64,000 nucleotides of DNA, from the NCBI GenBank assembly GCA_031292485.1, contig JARLHA010000037.1:62001-126000 (forward strand). Direction: 5' to 3'. The notes beneath the pieces were generated by a model. The model was not told the DNA's origin. It worked only from the letters and a program-made list of their open reading frames with translations, and ran no database searches. Made by a program: the position numbers and the translations under genes. Of this stretch, positions 42,121-51,499 are shown piece after piece; the first letter of the stretch is position 1, and every line of letters begins with the position of its first letter. The stretch is from Mucilaginibacter sp. (lineage in GTDB: Bacteria; Bacteroidota; Bacteroidia; Sphingobacteriales; Sphingobacteriaceae).

Positions 42121-42921
42121 ATGAAACATTACGGTTTGATCGGTTACCCGCTTTCACATTCTTTTTCGAAAAAGTATTTTACGGAGAAGTTCGAAAAAGA
42201 ACATATAACGGATGCCAAATACGACCTTTTCCCCATCGAACATATTACGCAATTACCGGGGCTATTGAGAGAAAACCCAGATCTTTGTGGTTTAAACGTT
42301 ACCGTTCCGCATAAAATTGGCGTATTAAAATACCTCGACTGGATTGAACACGACGCCCGCAAAGCCGGAGCCGTAAACTGCATCCGCATCAGTGCTGAAA
42401 GCCCGGTATCAGCCGCGTTTTCGGGTGAGGTTGGGATTATCGGCGACGATTTCAGGCTTGAAGGGTTTAATACAGATATTTATGGCTTCGAGATGTCTTT
42501 AAAACCTTTGTTAAAAGATCGTCACGATAAAGCGCTGGTATTGGGCGACGGAGGTGCGGCGAGAGCGGTAAAATGTGTGCTCGAAAACCTGGGGATAGAT
42601 TATAAAGCGGTTACCCGTAAACCGCATCCCGGCAATTTGCTGTTCGCTGATCTGAAACCAAAACATATTAAGGATTACCTGATGATCATTAACACTACCC
42701 CCATTGGTACGTCGCCGAATGTTAATGAATGCCCGCCGTTACCGTACGATGCAATAACAGAGGATCATTTATTATACGACCTGATTTACAACCCCGAAAA
42801 AACGCTTTTTTTAGAAAAAGGCGAACAAAAAGGCGCGGCTATAAAAAATGGATACGAAATGCTGATATTGCAGGCCGAAAAGAGTTGGGAAATATGGACG
42901 GAAAAAGAAATATATCCATGA
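42121..42921 (+). CDS. aroE: Shikimate dehydrogenase
   Basis: The 266-residue enzyme reduces 3-dehydroshikimate to shikimate with NADPH in aromatic amino acid synthesis. It has GLIGYPLSHSFSKKYF at the N-terminus (substrate serines), LNVTVPHK with the catalytic lysine, EGFNTDIYGF, the dinucleotide loop LGDGGAARAV, and INTTPIGTSPN. The start is ATG 42121. The stop overlaps the start of gldD as ATGA, so the two are co-translated. Confidence 0.95.
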   Translation: MKHYGLIGYPLSHSFSKKYFTEKFEKEHITDAKYDLFPIEHITQLPGLLRENPDLCGLNVTVPHKIGVLKYLDWIEHDARKAGAVNCIRISAESPVSAAFSGEVGIIGDDFRLEGFNTDIYGFEMSLKPLLKDRHDKALVLGDGGAARAVKCVLENLGIDYKAVTRKPHPGNLLFADLKPKHIKDYLMIINTTPIGTSPNVNECPPLPYDAITEDHLLYDLIYNPEKTLFLEKGEQKGAAIKNGYEMLILQAEKSWEIWTEKEIYP

Positions 42922-43496
42922 GGAACGCTGCACTATTGTTAATAGCCTTGTTTTGCCTTGCCTCATGCAGCGGCAATCATAGTTATTCGCCAAAACCAAG
43001 GGGGTATTACCGCATTATTTTCCCCAAAAAAGAGTACCAGCAATATGTTGGCGGTTGCCCGATCATGTTCGATTATCCAAAATATGCGAAGATAGAACCT
43101 GACAAAAACGCCGATGCAAAACCCTGCTGGATGAACATCCAGTTCCCGCAGTTTAACGGTACGCTTCATTTAAGCTATGAGCATATTAAATCAAAAAAGG
43201 AATTTGATGAACTGGTGGAGGATGCGCACAAGCTCAGCTTTAAACATACCGTAAAGGCCACCGGCATTGATGCGGGGGTAATATCCTACCCGGAGCAAAA
43301 GGTTTATGGCATCTACTATACCATCGACGGGAATGCGGCATCGTCCGTCCAATTCTTTTTAACCGACAGCACCAAAAACTATATTCGCGGCGCGCTTTAT
43401 TTTAATACCGAGCCACGGCTCGATTCGATACAGCCGGTATTAACCTTTGTAAAGCAGGATGTGAATGTGATGATCAAAAGTTTCAGGTGGAAGTAG
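42918..43496 (+). CDS. gldD: Gliding motility lipoprotein GldD
   Basis: From the overlapping ATG at 42918 the product is 192 residues with a lipoprotein signal (ALLLIALFCLASC, lipobox LASC). It then has PKPRGYYRIIFPKKEYQ, CPIMFDYPKYAKIEP, and PCWMNIQFPQFNGTLHLSYE, which match GldD. In Flavobacterium GldD is needed for gliding and type IX secretion. It is conserved even in non-gliding Bacteroidota. A longer in-frame start at 42729 lies within aroE and is rejected. Confidence 0.92.
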   Translation: MRNAALLLIALFCLASCSGNHSYSPKPRGYYRIIFPKKEYQQYVGGCPIMFDYPKYAKIEPDKNADAKPCWMNIQFPQFNGTLHLSYEHIKSKKEFDELVEDAHKLSFKHTVKATGIDAGVISYPEQKVYGIYYTIDGNAASSVQFFLTDSTKNYIRGALYFNTEPRLDSIQPVLTFVKQDVNVMIKSFRWK

Positions 43497-43550
43497 GTTA
43501 GTGATTAGAGGCTGGAGATTAGAGATTAGGCTCACATAAAATATTCAATC

Positions 43551-45131
43551 ATGCGAAGAAGATTCTATTTTCTAATGCTTTTAGTTATGGCTTTTAATTC
43601 AAAAGCCCAGGTTCAATTCCCCGCGATTGATGTGCAGCATTATACCTTTTCCATTCAATTAAATGACGCTAACGATACCATAAAAGGCAAAGCGGTTGTT
43701 GAGCTTAAATTTTTGAAAAATGTAAAAAGTTTTCAGCTTAACCTGGTCAAAACCAATAGTTCGGGTAAAGGGATGCGGGTGTCGTCAGTTAAGGAGCACG
43801 GCAAAAGTATTTTGTTTTCCCAGGACAGCGATGTCATTCATATCAACACACCCGTGAAAGCCGGCGGCGCGCATAATTACAGCATTACCTACCAGGGCGT
43901 CCCGGCAGACGGGCTCATCATTTCAAAAAATGAATTTGGCCACCGCACCTTTTTTGGGGATAACTGGCCTAACAGGGCGCATAACTGGCTCCCCTGTGCC
44001 GATTACCCGGCAGACAAGGCGACCGTTGATTTCATTGTTACCGCCCCCGATCATTACCAGGTAGTTGCCAATGGCCTTAAAACAGTTGAAACCGCATTGC
44101 CGGGCCATTTTAAACTGACGCACTGGAAAGAAACATCGCCGCTGCCTACGAAAGTAATGGTGATAGGCGTGGCTGATTTTGCCATTGATCATCCCGCTGA
44201 TATTGGCAATATCCCCTTATATACCTATGTGTTTCCGGAAAGTAAAGAAGCAGGCTTTAAAAGCTACCAGGTAGCTAAGGAGATCCTGCCATATTACAAC
44301 AAAATGGTAGGGCCTTATGCTTATGAAAAGCTGGCTAATGTGCAATCAAAAACCATTTTCGGCGGCATGGAAAATGCCAGCGCGATATTTTATTTTGAAA
44401 ACTCTGTTACCAGCAAGGGTATTGAAGAGTTGATGGCCCACGAGATTGCACACCAGTGGTTTGGCGATGCTGCAAGTGAAAAAAGCTTTGCCCATTTATG
44501 GCTGAGCGAAGGTTTTGCTACTTACATGACCAACCTGTATCTCGAAAATAAATACGGCACTGATACTTTAAAAAAACGTTTGAAGGACGACCGTGAAACG
44601 GTGTTAAAGTTTGAAAAAAGAAGACTTACCCCGGTTGTAGATACCGGTGTGAAAAATAATTTTATGCAGATGCTGAACGCCAACAGCTATCAAAAGGGTG
44701 GCTGGGTATTGCATATGCTGCGCAGGAAGTTAGGCGATACTTTATTCTGGAGAGGCATCCGCAACTACTATGCACAATATAAAAACAGCAATGCCAATAC
44801 CGATGATCTTTGCAGGGTAATGGAAAAAACCAGCGGGCAAAACCTGGAACAATTTTTTAAACAATGGTTATATACCGCCGGTCATCCGCAGCTAAACATT
44901 ACCTGGAAATATGATGAATCCAAAAAGGAAGTCGAATTAGCCATCACCCAAAAGCAAAGTACATTGTTTGAATTTCCGTTGGAGGTTTCCATTGATAATG
45001 AAAATCATACTATTAATATTAACTCAAAAACTACAACTGTGGTTTTTGCAGTAAATAGCAAACCATCATCGGTTGTATTCGATCCGGATGTGAATTTACT
45101 GGCGGGATTTGAAGTGGTCGAAAGCAATTAG
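43551..45131 (+). CDS. M1 family metallo-aminopeptidase, secreted
   Basis: The 526-residue protein starts with a signal peptide (MRRRFYFLMLLVMAFNSKAQ). The M1 features are GGMENAS (exopeptidase motif) and HEIAHQWFGD at 297-306 with E320 in LSEGFATY as third zinc ligand. It trims N-terminal residues from peptides in the periplasm or outside. It is shorter than full ERAP-like M1 enzymes, as usual for this bacterial subgroup. The 54-base upstream spacer contains repeated GATTAGAG words. Confidence 0.92.
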   Translation: MRRRFYFLMLLVMAFNSKAQVQFPAIDVQHYTFSIQLNDANDTIKGKAVVELKFLKNVKSFQLNLVKTNSSGKGMRVSSVKEHGKSILFSQDSDVIHINTPVKAGGAHNYSITYQGVPADGLIISKNEFGHRTFFGDNWPNRAHNWLPCADYPADKATVDFIVTAPDHYQVVANGLKTVETALPGHFKLTHWKETSPLPTKVMVIGVADFAIDHPADIGNIPLYTYVFPESKEAGFKSYQVAKEILPYYNKMVGPYAYEKLANVQSKTIFGGMENASAIFYFENSVTSKGIEELMAHEIAHQWFGDAASEKSFAHLWLSEGFATYMTNLYLENKYGTDTLKKRLKDDRETVLKFEKRRLTPVVDTGVKNNFMQMLNANSYQKGGWVLHMLRRKLGDTLFWRGIRNYYAQYKNSNANTDDLCRVMEKTSGQNLEQFFKQWLYTAGHPQLNITWKYDESKKEVELAITQKQSTLFEFPLEVSIDNENHTININSKTTTVVFAVNSKPSSVVFDPDVNLLAGFEVVESN

Positions 45132-45141
45132 TTTCCTGCGA

Positions 45142-46470
45142 TCACAAACCACCCTGCCCGCGGTATAATTTTACAGGTTTATCCAGTTTCAGCTTTAACA
45201 CAGTGATATATTTATCCTGAACGCCTTCCGGCAAATTAATATAAACCAGGCCGGGCACCGGGCTCCACGATATTTTGCCGACTATTTTGTGGGTGAGTTT
45301 TGTCCCATTGCCAAGTACAGTGATGTCTTCAATTTTATTATCAAGCCCTTTCAGCATTAATGGCCCTGTTGTTTTGCCATGTACAAATAAGTAAAGTGTG
45401 GTTGAATCTTTTGATAAAGTGGTTGGGCCATAAAAATGGCCCTGTGGTATACCCGCAATGGTATTAAAAACAGCTTCGCCATTTCTTTTATTCCAGGCGC
45501 CCAATTCTTTTAATACGTTGATCTCTTCTTCAGGGATCGTTCCGTCTTGTTTCGGGCCGATATCCAATAGCAGGTTGCCGCCGTTTGAAACAGCATCTGC
45601 AAAAATTGAAATGATCTCGTAAGGCGTTTTCCAGTTCTGATCATGCTGCTGGTAGCCCCAGTTGTCATTCACCGTCATGCACAGTTCCCACCAGTTATAA
45701 GGCGGCCGCGTAACCGGGAAGTTTTGCTCGGGCGTGGTATAATCGCCATAGCCCTGCAAACGCCCGTTAATAATTGCTGAAGGATTTTTGGAGAGGATAA
45801 TATGCCTTACTTTTTCTGCTTCCCATTCTTCGGCGCTGTGTTCCCAGTCGCCATCGAACCACCACAGGTCAGGATTAAATTTATCGCCGATCTCTTTGAT
45901 CTGCCCCTGGAAAAACGTCCTGAACTTATTCCACCGCGTATAATCATTTTGTGCGTCGTAACGTGAGCTATCTTTTAAAAAACCGGGATAATCCGGGTAC
46001 GACCAGTCGATCAGCGAAAAATAGGCCCCGCATTTAATATCCCGTTTGCGCAATTCTTCAAAAAAAGGTTTGATCATATCCGATTTTGCGGGCGACGCTT
46101 TTACAATGCTCAGGTTATCCATTTTGGTATCATACATCGCTACGCCGTCGTGGTGTTTGGTGGTGATGACGGCATAACGGGCGCCGCTCTCTTTGATCAG
46201 ATCCGCCCAAAATGCAGGGTCATATTTTTTCAGGGTAAAGCCGCTGATCTGTTTCATATAATCAGCATAGCTGATCTTTTTATTATGAAAACTCAATGAT
46301 TCATCAATGCCATTTACCGAGTAAATGCCTGCATGGATAAATATACCCAGCTTGGCATCCTGGAACCACTGCATTTTACCGGCGATGGTTTTAGGGTCGA
46401 TTTTATTTTGTGCGTTGCAATAATATGCCGTGCAATAAAAGCAAAATAATAGAATGAGTCTTTTGGTCAT
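45142..46470 (-). CDS. Alpha-L-fucosidase, GH29, secreted
   Basis: The 442-residue protein has a signal peptide (LILLFCFYCTAYYCNAQ) and the GH29 barrel: KLGIFIHAGIYSV, AVITTKHHDGVAMY (106-109 HHDG), and LWWFDGDWE with the likely nucleophile D206. A C-terminal beta domain starts near residue 350. It removes fucose from glycans. It is convergent with the M1 peptidase gene (10 bases apart), so co-regulation with that gene is unlikely. The presence of a GT10 gene 45 kb away is not evidence of a link. Confidence 0.9.
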   Translation of the reverse strand: MTKRLILLFCFYCTAYYCNAQNKIDPKTIAGKMQWFQDAKLGIFIHAGIYSVNGIDESLSFHNKKISYADYMKQISGFTLKKYDPAFWADLIKESGARYAVITTKHHDGVAMYDTKMDNLSIVKASPAKSDMIKPFFEELRKRDIKCGAYFSLIDWSYPDYPGFLKDSSRYDAQNDYTRWNKFRTFFQGQIKEIGDKFNPDLWWFDGDWEHSAEEWEAEKVRHIILSKNPSAIINGRLQGYGDYTTPEQNFPVTRPPYNWWELCMTVNDNWGYQQHDQNWKTPYEIISIFADAVSNGGNLLLDIGPKQDGTIPEEEINVLKELGAWNKRNGEAVFNTIAGIPQGHFYGPTTLSKDSTTLYLFVHGKTTGPLMLKGLDNKIEDITVLGNGTKLTHKIVGKISWSPVPGLVYINLPEGVQDKYITVLKLKLDKPVKLYRGQGGL

Positions 46471-46736
46471 TTTAATTGAAAATTGAATTTACGTTACCTG
46501 AATTATTTGATGAGGGTGTTTTTGATGGCATAACATAGCAACAACAATTACAGCCGGGATGGACTGGGCTTTTACTTTTTCTCATGCTTTAATGGCCAGT
46601 TTACGAAGGCAAGTTAAGGATATTTCTATTAAATAGGATAAGGCCAAAACACCCTTTATTTTAGGATGATCAAATCCATTTAGGTAAGGGGGGCATCTCT
46701 TTACATCCCGATGAATTAATATTGGCTGAAATTGCG

Positions 46737-46744
46737 TACTTTTG
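46737..46744 (+). promoter_or_regulatory. TAnnTTTG promoter box of prfA
   Basis: TACTTTTG sits 24 bases before the prfA ATG at 46769, a normal spacing for a Bacteroidota promoter with a short leader. Confidence 0.55.
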
Positions 46745-46768
46745 TGGGCTTTTCGAGAAAGGCCAGTT

Positions 46769-47842
46769 ATGTTAGAAAAATTAGAAGCCATATACCAACG
46801 CTGGAAAGATGTTGAAGCCGAATTAAGCAGCCCTGACGCCATGGCTGATATGAAACGCTTTGCCCAGCTCAATAAAGAATATAAAGATCTTGCCAAAATT
46901 GTTGATGAGTACAATATCTACCGCAACATTATGAGCAATATTGATAGCAACAAAGAAATTTTAGCGATCGAAAAGGACGAGGAATTCCGCGAGATGGCGA
47001 AAGCCGAGTTGGACGAATTGCTGGTAAAGCAGGACGAGATGGAAGAAGCTATCCGCCTGATGCTGATCCCGAAAGACCCTGAAGACTCCAAAAACGCGAT
47101 CATCGAGATCCGCGGCGGGACAGGCGGCGACGAGGCTGCCCTATTTGCCGGCGACCTGTACAGGATGTACATGCGCTTTTGCGAAAAACGCGGCTGGAAA
47201 ACCGAACTGGTGGATTATACCGAAGGTACCTCAGGCGGTTATAAAGAAATTGTATTTAATGTAAACGCCGAAGATGCCTACGGCACGTTGAAATATGAAT
47301 CGGGTGTACACCGGGTACAGCGCGTACCGGATACCGAAACCCAGGGTCGTGTGCATACTTCTGCCGCCACCGTGGTGGTATTGCCTGAAGTGGATGAGTT
47401 TGATATCGATTTGCAGGTGAGCGATATCCGCAAGGATCTGTTTTGCGCATCCGGACCGGGCGGACAGTCGGTAAATACTACCTATTCGGCGGTGCGGTTA
47501 ACCCACCTTCCTACAGGTATTGTGGCGCAATGCCAGGATCAAAAATCGCAACTAAAAAATTACGATAAGGCTTTACAGGTATTGCGCTCGAGGGTGTACG
47601 AAATGGAGTTGCAGAAACACCTGGAAATAACGTCCAAAAAACGCAAAACCATGGTTTCTACCGGCGACAGGTCGGCTAAAGTACGTACCTATAATTATCC
47701 GCAGGGGCGTTTAACCGAGCACCGTATAGGCCTTACCATTTATAACCTGCCGGGCGTAATGAACGGCGATATCCTCGAGATTATGGAAGCGCTTCAGTTT
47801 GCCGAAAACGCTGAAAAACTTAAAGAAGGAACTACTGCGTAA
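46769..47842 (+). CDS. prfA: Peptide chain release factor 1
   Basis: The 357-residue factor recognises UAA/UAG and triggers peptide release. The universally conserved GGQ lies in [12 protein letters not shown]. The RF1 codon-recognition loop is present before it, in [18 protein letters not shown]. The start at 46769 ([12 protein letters not shown]) is preferred over 46742, whose extra nine residues overlap the promoter box. Monocistronic and followed by a repeat-bearing gap. Confidence 0.97.
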   Translation: MLEKLEAIYQRWKDVEAELSSPDAMADMKRFAQLNKEYKDLAKIVDEYNIYRNIMSNIDSNKEILAIEKDEEFREMAKAELDELLVKQDEMEEAIRLMLIPKDPEDSKNAIIEIRGGTGGDEAALFAGDLYRMYMRFCEKRGWKTELVDYTEGTSGGYKEIVFNVNAEDAYGTLKYESGVHRVQRVPDTETQGRVHTSAATVVVLPEVDEFDIDLQVSDIRKDLFCASGPGGQSVNTTYSAVRLTHLPTGIVAQCQDQKSQLKNYDKALQVLRSRVYEMELQKHLEITSKKRKTMVSTGDRSAKVRTYNYPQGRLTEHRIGLTIYNLPGVMNGDILEIMEALQFAENAEKLKEGTTA

Positions 47843-48369
47843 ACCTTAATTTTAACGTGAGTTCGATCTGGGAAATTAGCATACAATTTCAAAATGCCCC
47901 ATCGGGGCTGCCGCTTTGTAGAAACTAAATACCAGGGATAATTGCCACGTCAGTGGCTACCCTTCGCGAATTGGGTAACCGCTGACGCGGCGAAAATAAC
48001 GTTTGAACATAATGCTACCAAGCGGCAGCCCCGATGGGGCAAAGGTTTTTCTTATCTCTAACTTACGTTAATTTTACAACTGCAAATCATAAATAAAAAA
48101 TAATAGCATTTAAATGACTATTGTTTTTTATTTATATAAATAGCTAATTACCAAATATTTGCATCTTGCATTGCGTCCCCGGGCAGGTAAGCTATTTCCC
48201 TGTTCCCAGGATTGCTTTTATCGAAACTCCCTTTTCATCTTATTTTCATATAAGCCCTCTACTTTTGAATTTAAAATTAGCAAAATCTCATTTCCCCTGA
48301 TTAAAGAGGTTTAATTGCGACGGTTTTTAATAAAGGTTTATTGTTTCGCACTTTAATATCAATGAGCGT
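47843..48369. repeat. 527-base gene-free gap with a palindromic repeat at 47895-48041
   Basis: The 147-base element has perfect 22-base terminal inverted repeats (47895-47916 and 48020-48041, TGCCCCATCGGGGCTGCCGC...), extended by further near-matches. It has a second inner inverted repeat (CACGTCAGTGGCTACCC / GGGTAACCGCTGACG). It encodes nothing and looks like a mobile or REP-type element. The remaining about 330 bases are AT-rich and probably hold the promoter of the ApbE-like gene. Confidence 0.75.
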
Positions 48370-49314
48370 ATGTTAGCTATAAAAACACTATCACCCAAAC
48401 CAGTTATTTTCAGGCGCACTGTACGGCTTATGGCTGATCAGTTTGAAATTGGCGTTGTTGGAAGTAACCCTCAATGGGCCGATGAACGTATTGACGACGC
48501 TATTGCGGAGATAAACCGTGTTGAAAAGCTGCTGAGTACTTTTAGTGATGATAGTACAATAAACGAGATTAACCGTAACGCGGGTTTAAAAGCGGTAAAG
48601 GCAGATCCGGAAATATTCAGGTTGATAGACAGGTCGGTACAAATATCCGGGCTTACATACGGCGCGTTTGATATAACTTACTATACGCCCGATAAAGAAG
48701 ACACCGATATTGAAAATACCCCTAATAAAACAGCTACCAAAGCAACAATAAGCCGCGTAAACTACCAGAATGTGGTGTTGGATGCAACAGCGCAAACGGT
48801 TTTTTTAAAGGAAAAAGGGATGCGCATTGGTTTTGGAGCAAACTGTAAGGGTTACGCGGCCGACCGCGCCAGGTACATCCTGCAAATGAACGGGGTAAGC
48901 AGCGGCGTAATTAACGCTGGCGGCGACCTGCTGACCTGGGGTGCACAGCCCGACCACGAGCCATGGACAATTGCAACAGCCGATCCGTCGCAGCGTTCAC
49001 AGCCCTTTGCGAACATCAACATCAGCAATATGGCGGTGGCAACATCGGTAAATTCTGAAAAACTTACGGCAGTTATCAACCAAAGAAAGACAAAAGCGGT
49101 AAATACAAAAAAGGGATTTGCTGTTAGCGGTATAAAAAGTGTAAGCATTATTAGCCCCAGCGCCGAACTTGCCGATTCAATGGCTACTCCGGTAATGTCA
49201 ATAGGAATAAATGCCGGTTTATATTTAATAAACCAGTTAAACCAGATGGCCTGTATTATTATAGACGACCATGAACGTGTTTATTCCTCGAAAGATATCA
49301 GTTCCCTTAATTAA
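48370..49314 (+). CDS. ApbE-like FAD:protein FMN transferase, atypical
   Basis: The 314-residue protein has the ApbE fold markers LLSTFSDDSTINEIN, GANCKGYAADRARYIL, GVINAGGDLLTWG and SAELADSMATPVMSIG. In the family these bind FAD and Mg and attach FMN to a Thr/Ser of respiratory proteins. The usual H-x-x-D-P-x-T-G segment is replaced by INQRKTKAVN, so the canonical histidine and glycine are missing. No lipoprotein or signal sequence is clear at the N-terminus. The activity may be altered. It precedes a small membrane protein, an outer-membrane protein and a two-component system on the same strand. Confidence 0.75.
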   Translation: MLAIKTLSPKPVIFRRTVRLMADQFEIGVVGSNPQWADERIDDAIAEINRVEKLLSTFSDDSTINEINRNAGLKAVKADPEIFRLIDRSVQISGLTYGAFDITYYTPDKEDTDIENTPNKTATKATISRVNYQNVVLDATAQTVFLKEKGMRIGFGANCKGYAADRARYILQMNGVSSGVINAGGDLLTWGAQPDHEPWTIATADPSQRSQPFANINISNMAVATSVNSEKLTAVINQRKTKAVNTKKGFAVSGIKSVSIISPSAELADSMATPVMSIGINAGLYLINQLNQMACIIIDDHERVYSSKDISSLN

Positions 49315-49512
49315 CGCGGCTTAGCCATATTTTATATGGTTAGCATCGGTCATAGCAGGTTGCCATTAACATTCTAAAAATAAACCCGGTTTATATAATT
49401 CCGATCAATTAAAGTTCAATGGTGCTAAATGCATTTTTATGCTTAAAATTGTATGGCGCGCCCTGGCTGCTAAATTACCAGCTTAAATAGTTTTAGTGTT
49501 TAATAACATTAT

Positions 49513-49890
49513 TTGAAAAGAATTTTACAATTTTTCTCCTCTTCAATGATAAAGTGGTTTGCATATGTTTGCATCTTATTAATATTTGCGCCATTTTTTT
49601 TATCCGCAAAAATAAAAATCAAACGTTTTAACGTTATTACTTATACTTTAGGCATACATTCGCCTTTGAAGATAATTTTAACAGACACAACAAAAAACGG
49701 TAAGAAAACAGACGCAGACGACAAAAAGAAAATTAAGGAAGTCGCCAAAACAAAAAAACAACCAAAACCCGAAAAAATTGAAACCGGGGACAATACGGCG
49801 TCTTTAAAGCCCAAACCGAAGCCTAAAAGACAGCGGCGGCCAGAGGGGCTGGAGCGGCCGCCGGAAATACCAAGAAGAAATGGTAATTAA
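49513..49890 (+). CDS. Small membrane-anchored, Lys/Pro-rich protein
   Basis: The 125-residue protein starts at TTG 49513. It has one hydrophobic helix at about residues 13-32 (WFAYVCILLIFAPFFLS) and a highly basic Lys/Pro-rich tail (KPKPKPKRQRRPEGLERPP). Nothing is recognised. It stands 31 bases before the outer-membrane protein gene and may be co-transcribed with the sensor system. The 198 bases before it contain a weak hairpin (AGCCATAT...ATATGGTT near 49323). Confidence 0.5.
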   Translation: MKRILQFFSSSMIKWFAYVCILLIFAPFFLSAKIKIKRFNVITYTLGIHSPLKIILTDTTKNGKKTDADDKKKIKEVAKTKKQPKPEKIETGDNTASLKPKPKPKRQRRPEGLERPPEIPRRNGN

Positions 49891-49920
49891 GACGTTCAAC
49901 AAATAAACTATTGAATATTA

Positions 49921-50808
49921 ATGAAATACCTTTTTGCAATATTTTTTATCACCATTTGTAATGCTGTAAATGCAGCAGCAACAAGGCTGCATTTGTTTAA
50001 AGACACCTCTAAAATAGTTGCAGATACAGATACCGTGATCCGGGAGCAATCGGTTTCTTTACACGTTAATTATGGTAGCGATATCCAGTTTTTTGGGAGG
50101 ACGGGCCCGGTTAAATACCCCTATTCAAGCGGCGATGCGATATACAATTTTAAATCGGGCTTTTTTGTTTACGGTTCGGCGGTGCAAGTTTTTGGGTATA
50201 CTCCTGCCATTGACGAAGTGGACCTTGGAGCGGGTTATTTATTTAATTATTCTAAAACACTGACCGGGATGTTTAGTTATACCCGTTTCATTTTTACAAA
50301 AGACGCGCCCCCGGTAATCATGTCGGCTTCATCAAATGATATCAATTTTAAAAACGCCTTCGATTGGAAATTTGCGAAATCAAGCGCTACTTTTGACTAC
50401 CTGTTTGGGGATGCGAATGATTATTTTATTACGTTGAATACCTCAAAACATATTGAAACCAGCTGGAGTATTTTTGACGATAAGGATTTCCTTTCAATTG
50501 ACCCCGGCGTGAGCATGATCTTAGGAACCCAGAATTTTGTCGGGCGATATTCCTCGTTACACCCACAGCAGTTGAATTATGACAACACTGTGCGCGGCCT
50601 TGACGCTCCTCCCTATTTTCACGAGTATGATAACGGAAAGTTTAGGGCATTGAACTATAGCCTTAAGCTGCCAATATCATACAACAGGCCGCATTACACT
50701 TTTGAAGCCTCATGGAAATACTCAATACCGGTAAACGTTGAGGGGGCCTTAAAAAACAGGCATGAAGTTTTTTTTAACTTGACCTTTTTCTATTTATTTT
50801 TCAAATAA
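49921..50808 (+). CDS. Outer-membrane beta-barrel-like protein
   Basis: The 295-residue protein has a signal peptide (MKYLFAIFFITICNAVNAAA) and many alternating aromatic strands (VSLHVNYGSDIQFFG, SGFFVYGSAVQVFG, FEASWKYSIPV). It ends in LTFFYLFFK, a terminal aromatic residue pattern of beta-barrels. The function is unknown. It lies 3 bases before a response regulator gene, so it could be a sensor input, a regulated porin, or a partner of the ApbE-like protein upstream. Confidence 0.65.
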   Translation: MKYLFAIFFITICNAVNAAATRLHLFKDTSKIVADTDTVIREQSVSLHVNYGSDIQFFGRTGPVKYPYSSGDAIYNFKSGFFVYGSAVQVFGYTPAIDEVDLGAGYLFNYSKTLTGMFSYTRFIFTKDAPPVIMSASSNDINFKNAFDWKFAKSSATFDYLFGDANDYFITLNTSKHIETSWSIFDDKDFLSIDPGVSMILGTQNFVGRYSSLHPQQLNYDNTVRGLDAPPYFHEYDNGKFRALNYSLKLPISYNRPHYTFEASWKYSIPVNVEGALKNRHEVFFNLTFFYLFFK

Positions 50809-50811
50809 AGC

Positions 50812-51495
50812 ATGAACGTCCTGATCATTGAAGATGAAAAAGCCCTGGCGGAGGAATTGGAAATATTTCTTACCAACTATAACTATATATGCGAAGTTTG
50901 TTTTGACGGTGCTTCGGCCTCTGAAAAGATCGCTGTGAACCTTTATGATTTTATACTGATAGACCTGGGCCTGCCGGATTATGACGGTTTGGAGCTTTTG
51001 AAAGAAGCAAAAAAAAGTAATCCGGAGGCCATTTGTATGATTTTGACCGCAAGGGCCGAAGTTTATGACCGCATTAAAGGGCTCGACCTTGGGGCTGACG
51101 ACTATTTACCAAAGCCATTTTCGTTACTGGAACTGTACAGCAGGATGCAGGCCATCACCCGCAGAAAATTTGGGTTGAAACAAAACCTGGTCGACCTTGG
51201 AGGCTTTTTGATCAACCTTACCGATCGCACCATCAGTTATTATAACGACGAAGTTAATACGATCACCAAAAAAGAATTTGACCTGATAGCTTACCTGCTG
51301 CTTCATAAAAACCGGACGTTAACCCGGTCGCAGCTGAGTGAACATATTTGGGGAAGTGTAATTAATGATGATTACGATTCAAATTATATTGATGCCCATA
51401 TAAAAAACATACGAAAGAAACTGAACGCTTTTGCCCCGCCCGACTGGCTCGAAACCGTGCGCGGTTTAGGTTATAAAATAAAGATCAATACTTAA
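50812..51495 (+). CDS. OmpR/PhoB family response regulator
   Basis: The 227-residue protein has a receiver domain with E7-D8, the phospho-acceptor D51 (FILIDLGLPD), an LTARAE segment and K101-P102 (DYLPKPF). A winged-helix output domain with TRSQLSEHIWG and YIDAHIKNIRKKL follows. It should bind DNA when phosphorylated by the histidine kinase that begins 5 bases downstream. Confidence 0.94.
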   Translation: MNVLIIEDEKALAEELEIFLTNYNYICEVCFDGASASEKIAVNLYDFILIDLGLPDYDGLELLKEAKKSNPEAICMILTARAEVYDRIKGLDLGADDYLPKPFSLLELYSRMQAITRRKFGLKQNLVDLGGFLINLTDRTISYYNDEVNTITKKEFDLIAYLLLHKNRTLTRSQLSEHIWGSVINDDYDSNYIDAHIKNIRKKLNAFAPPDWLETVRGLGYKIKINT

Positions 51496-51499
51496 GTAT

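Noticed and set aside
46582..46914. Minus-strand open frame over the start of prfA
   Set aside because: It is a shadow of prfA and its promoter, with serine-rich antisense-type composition and no start signals.
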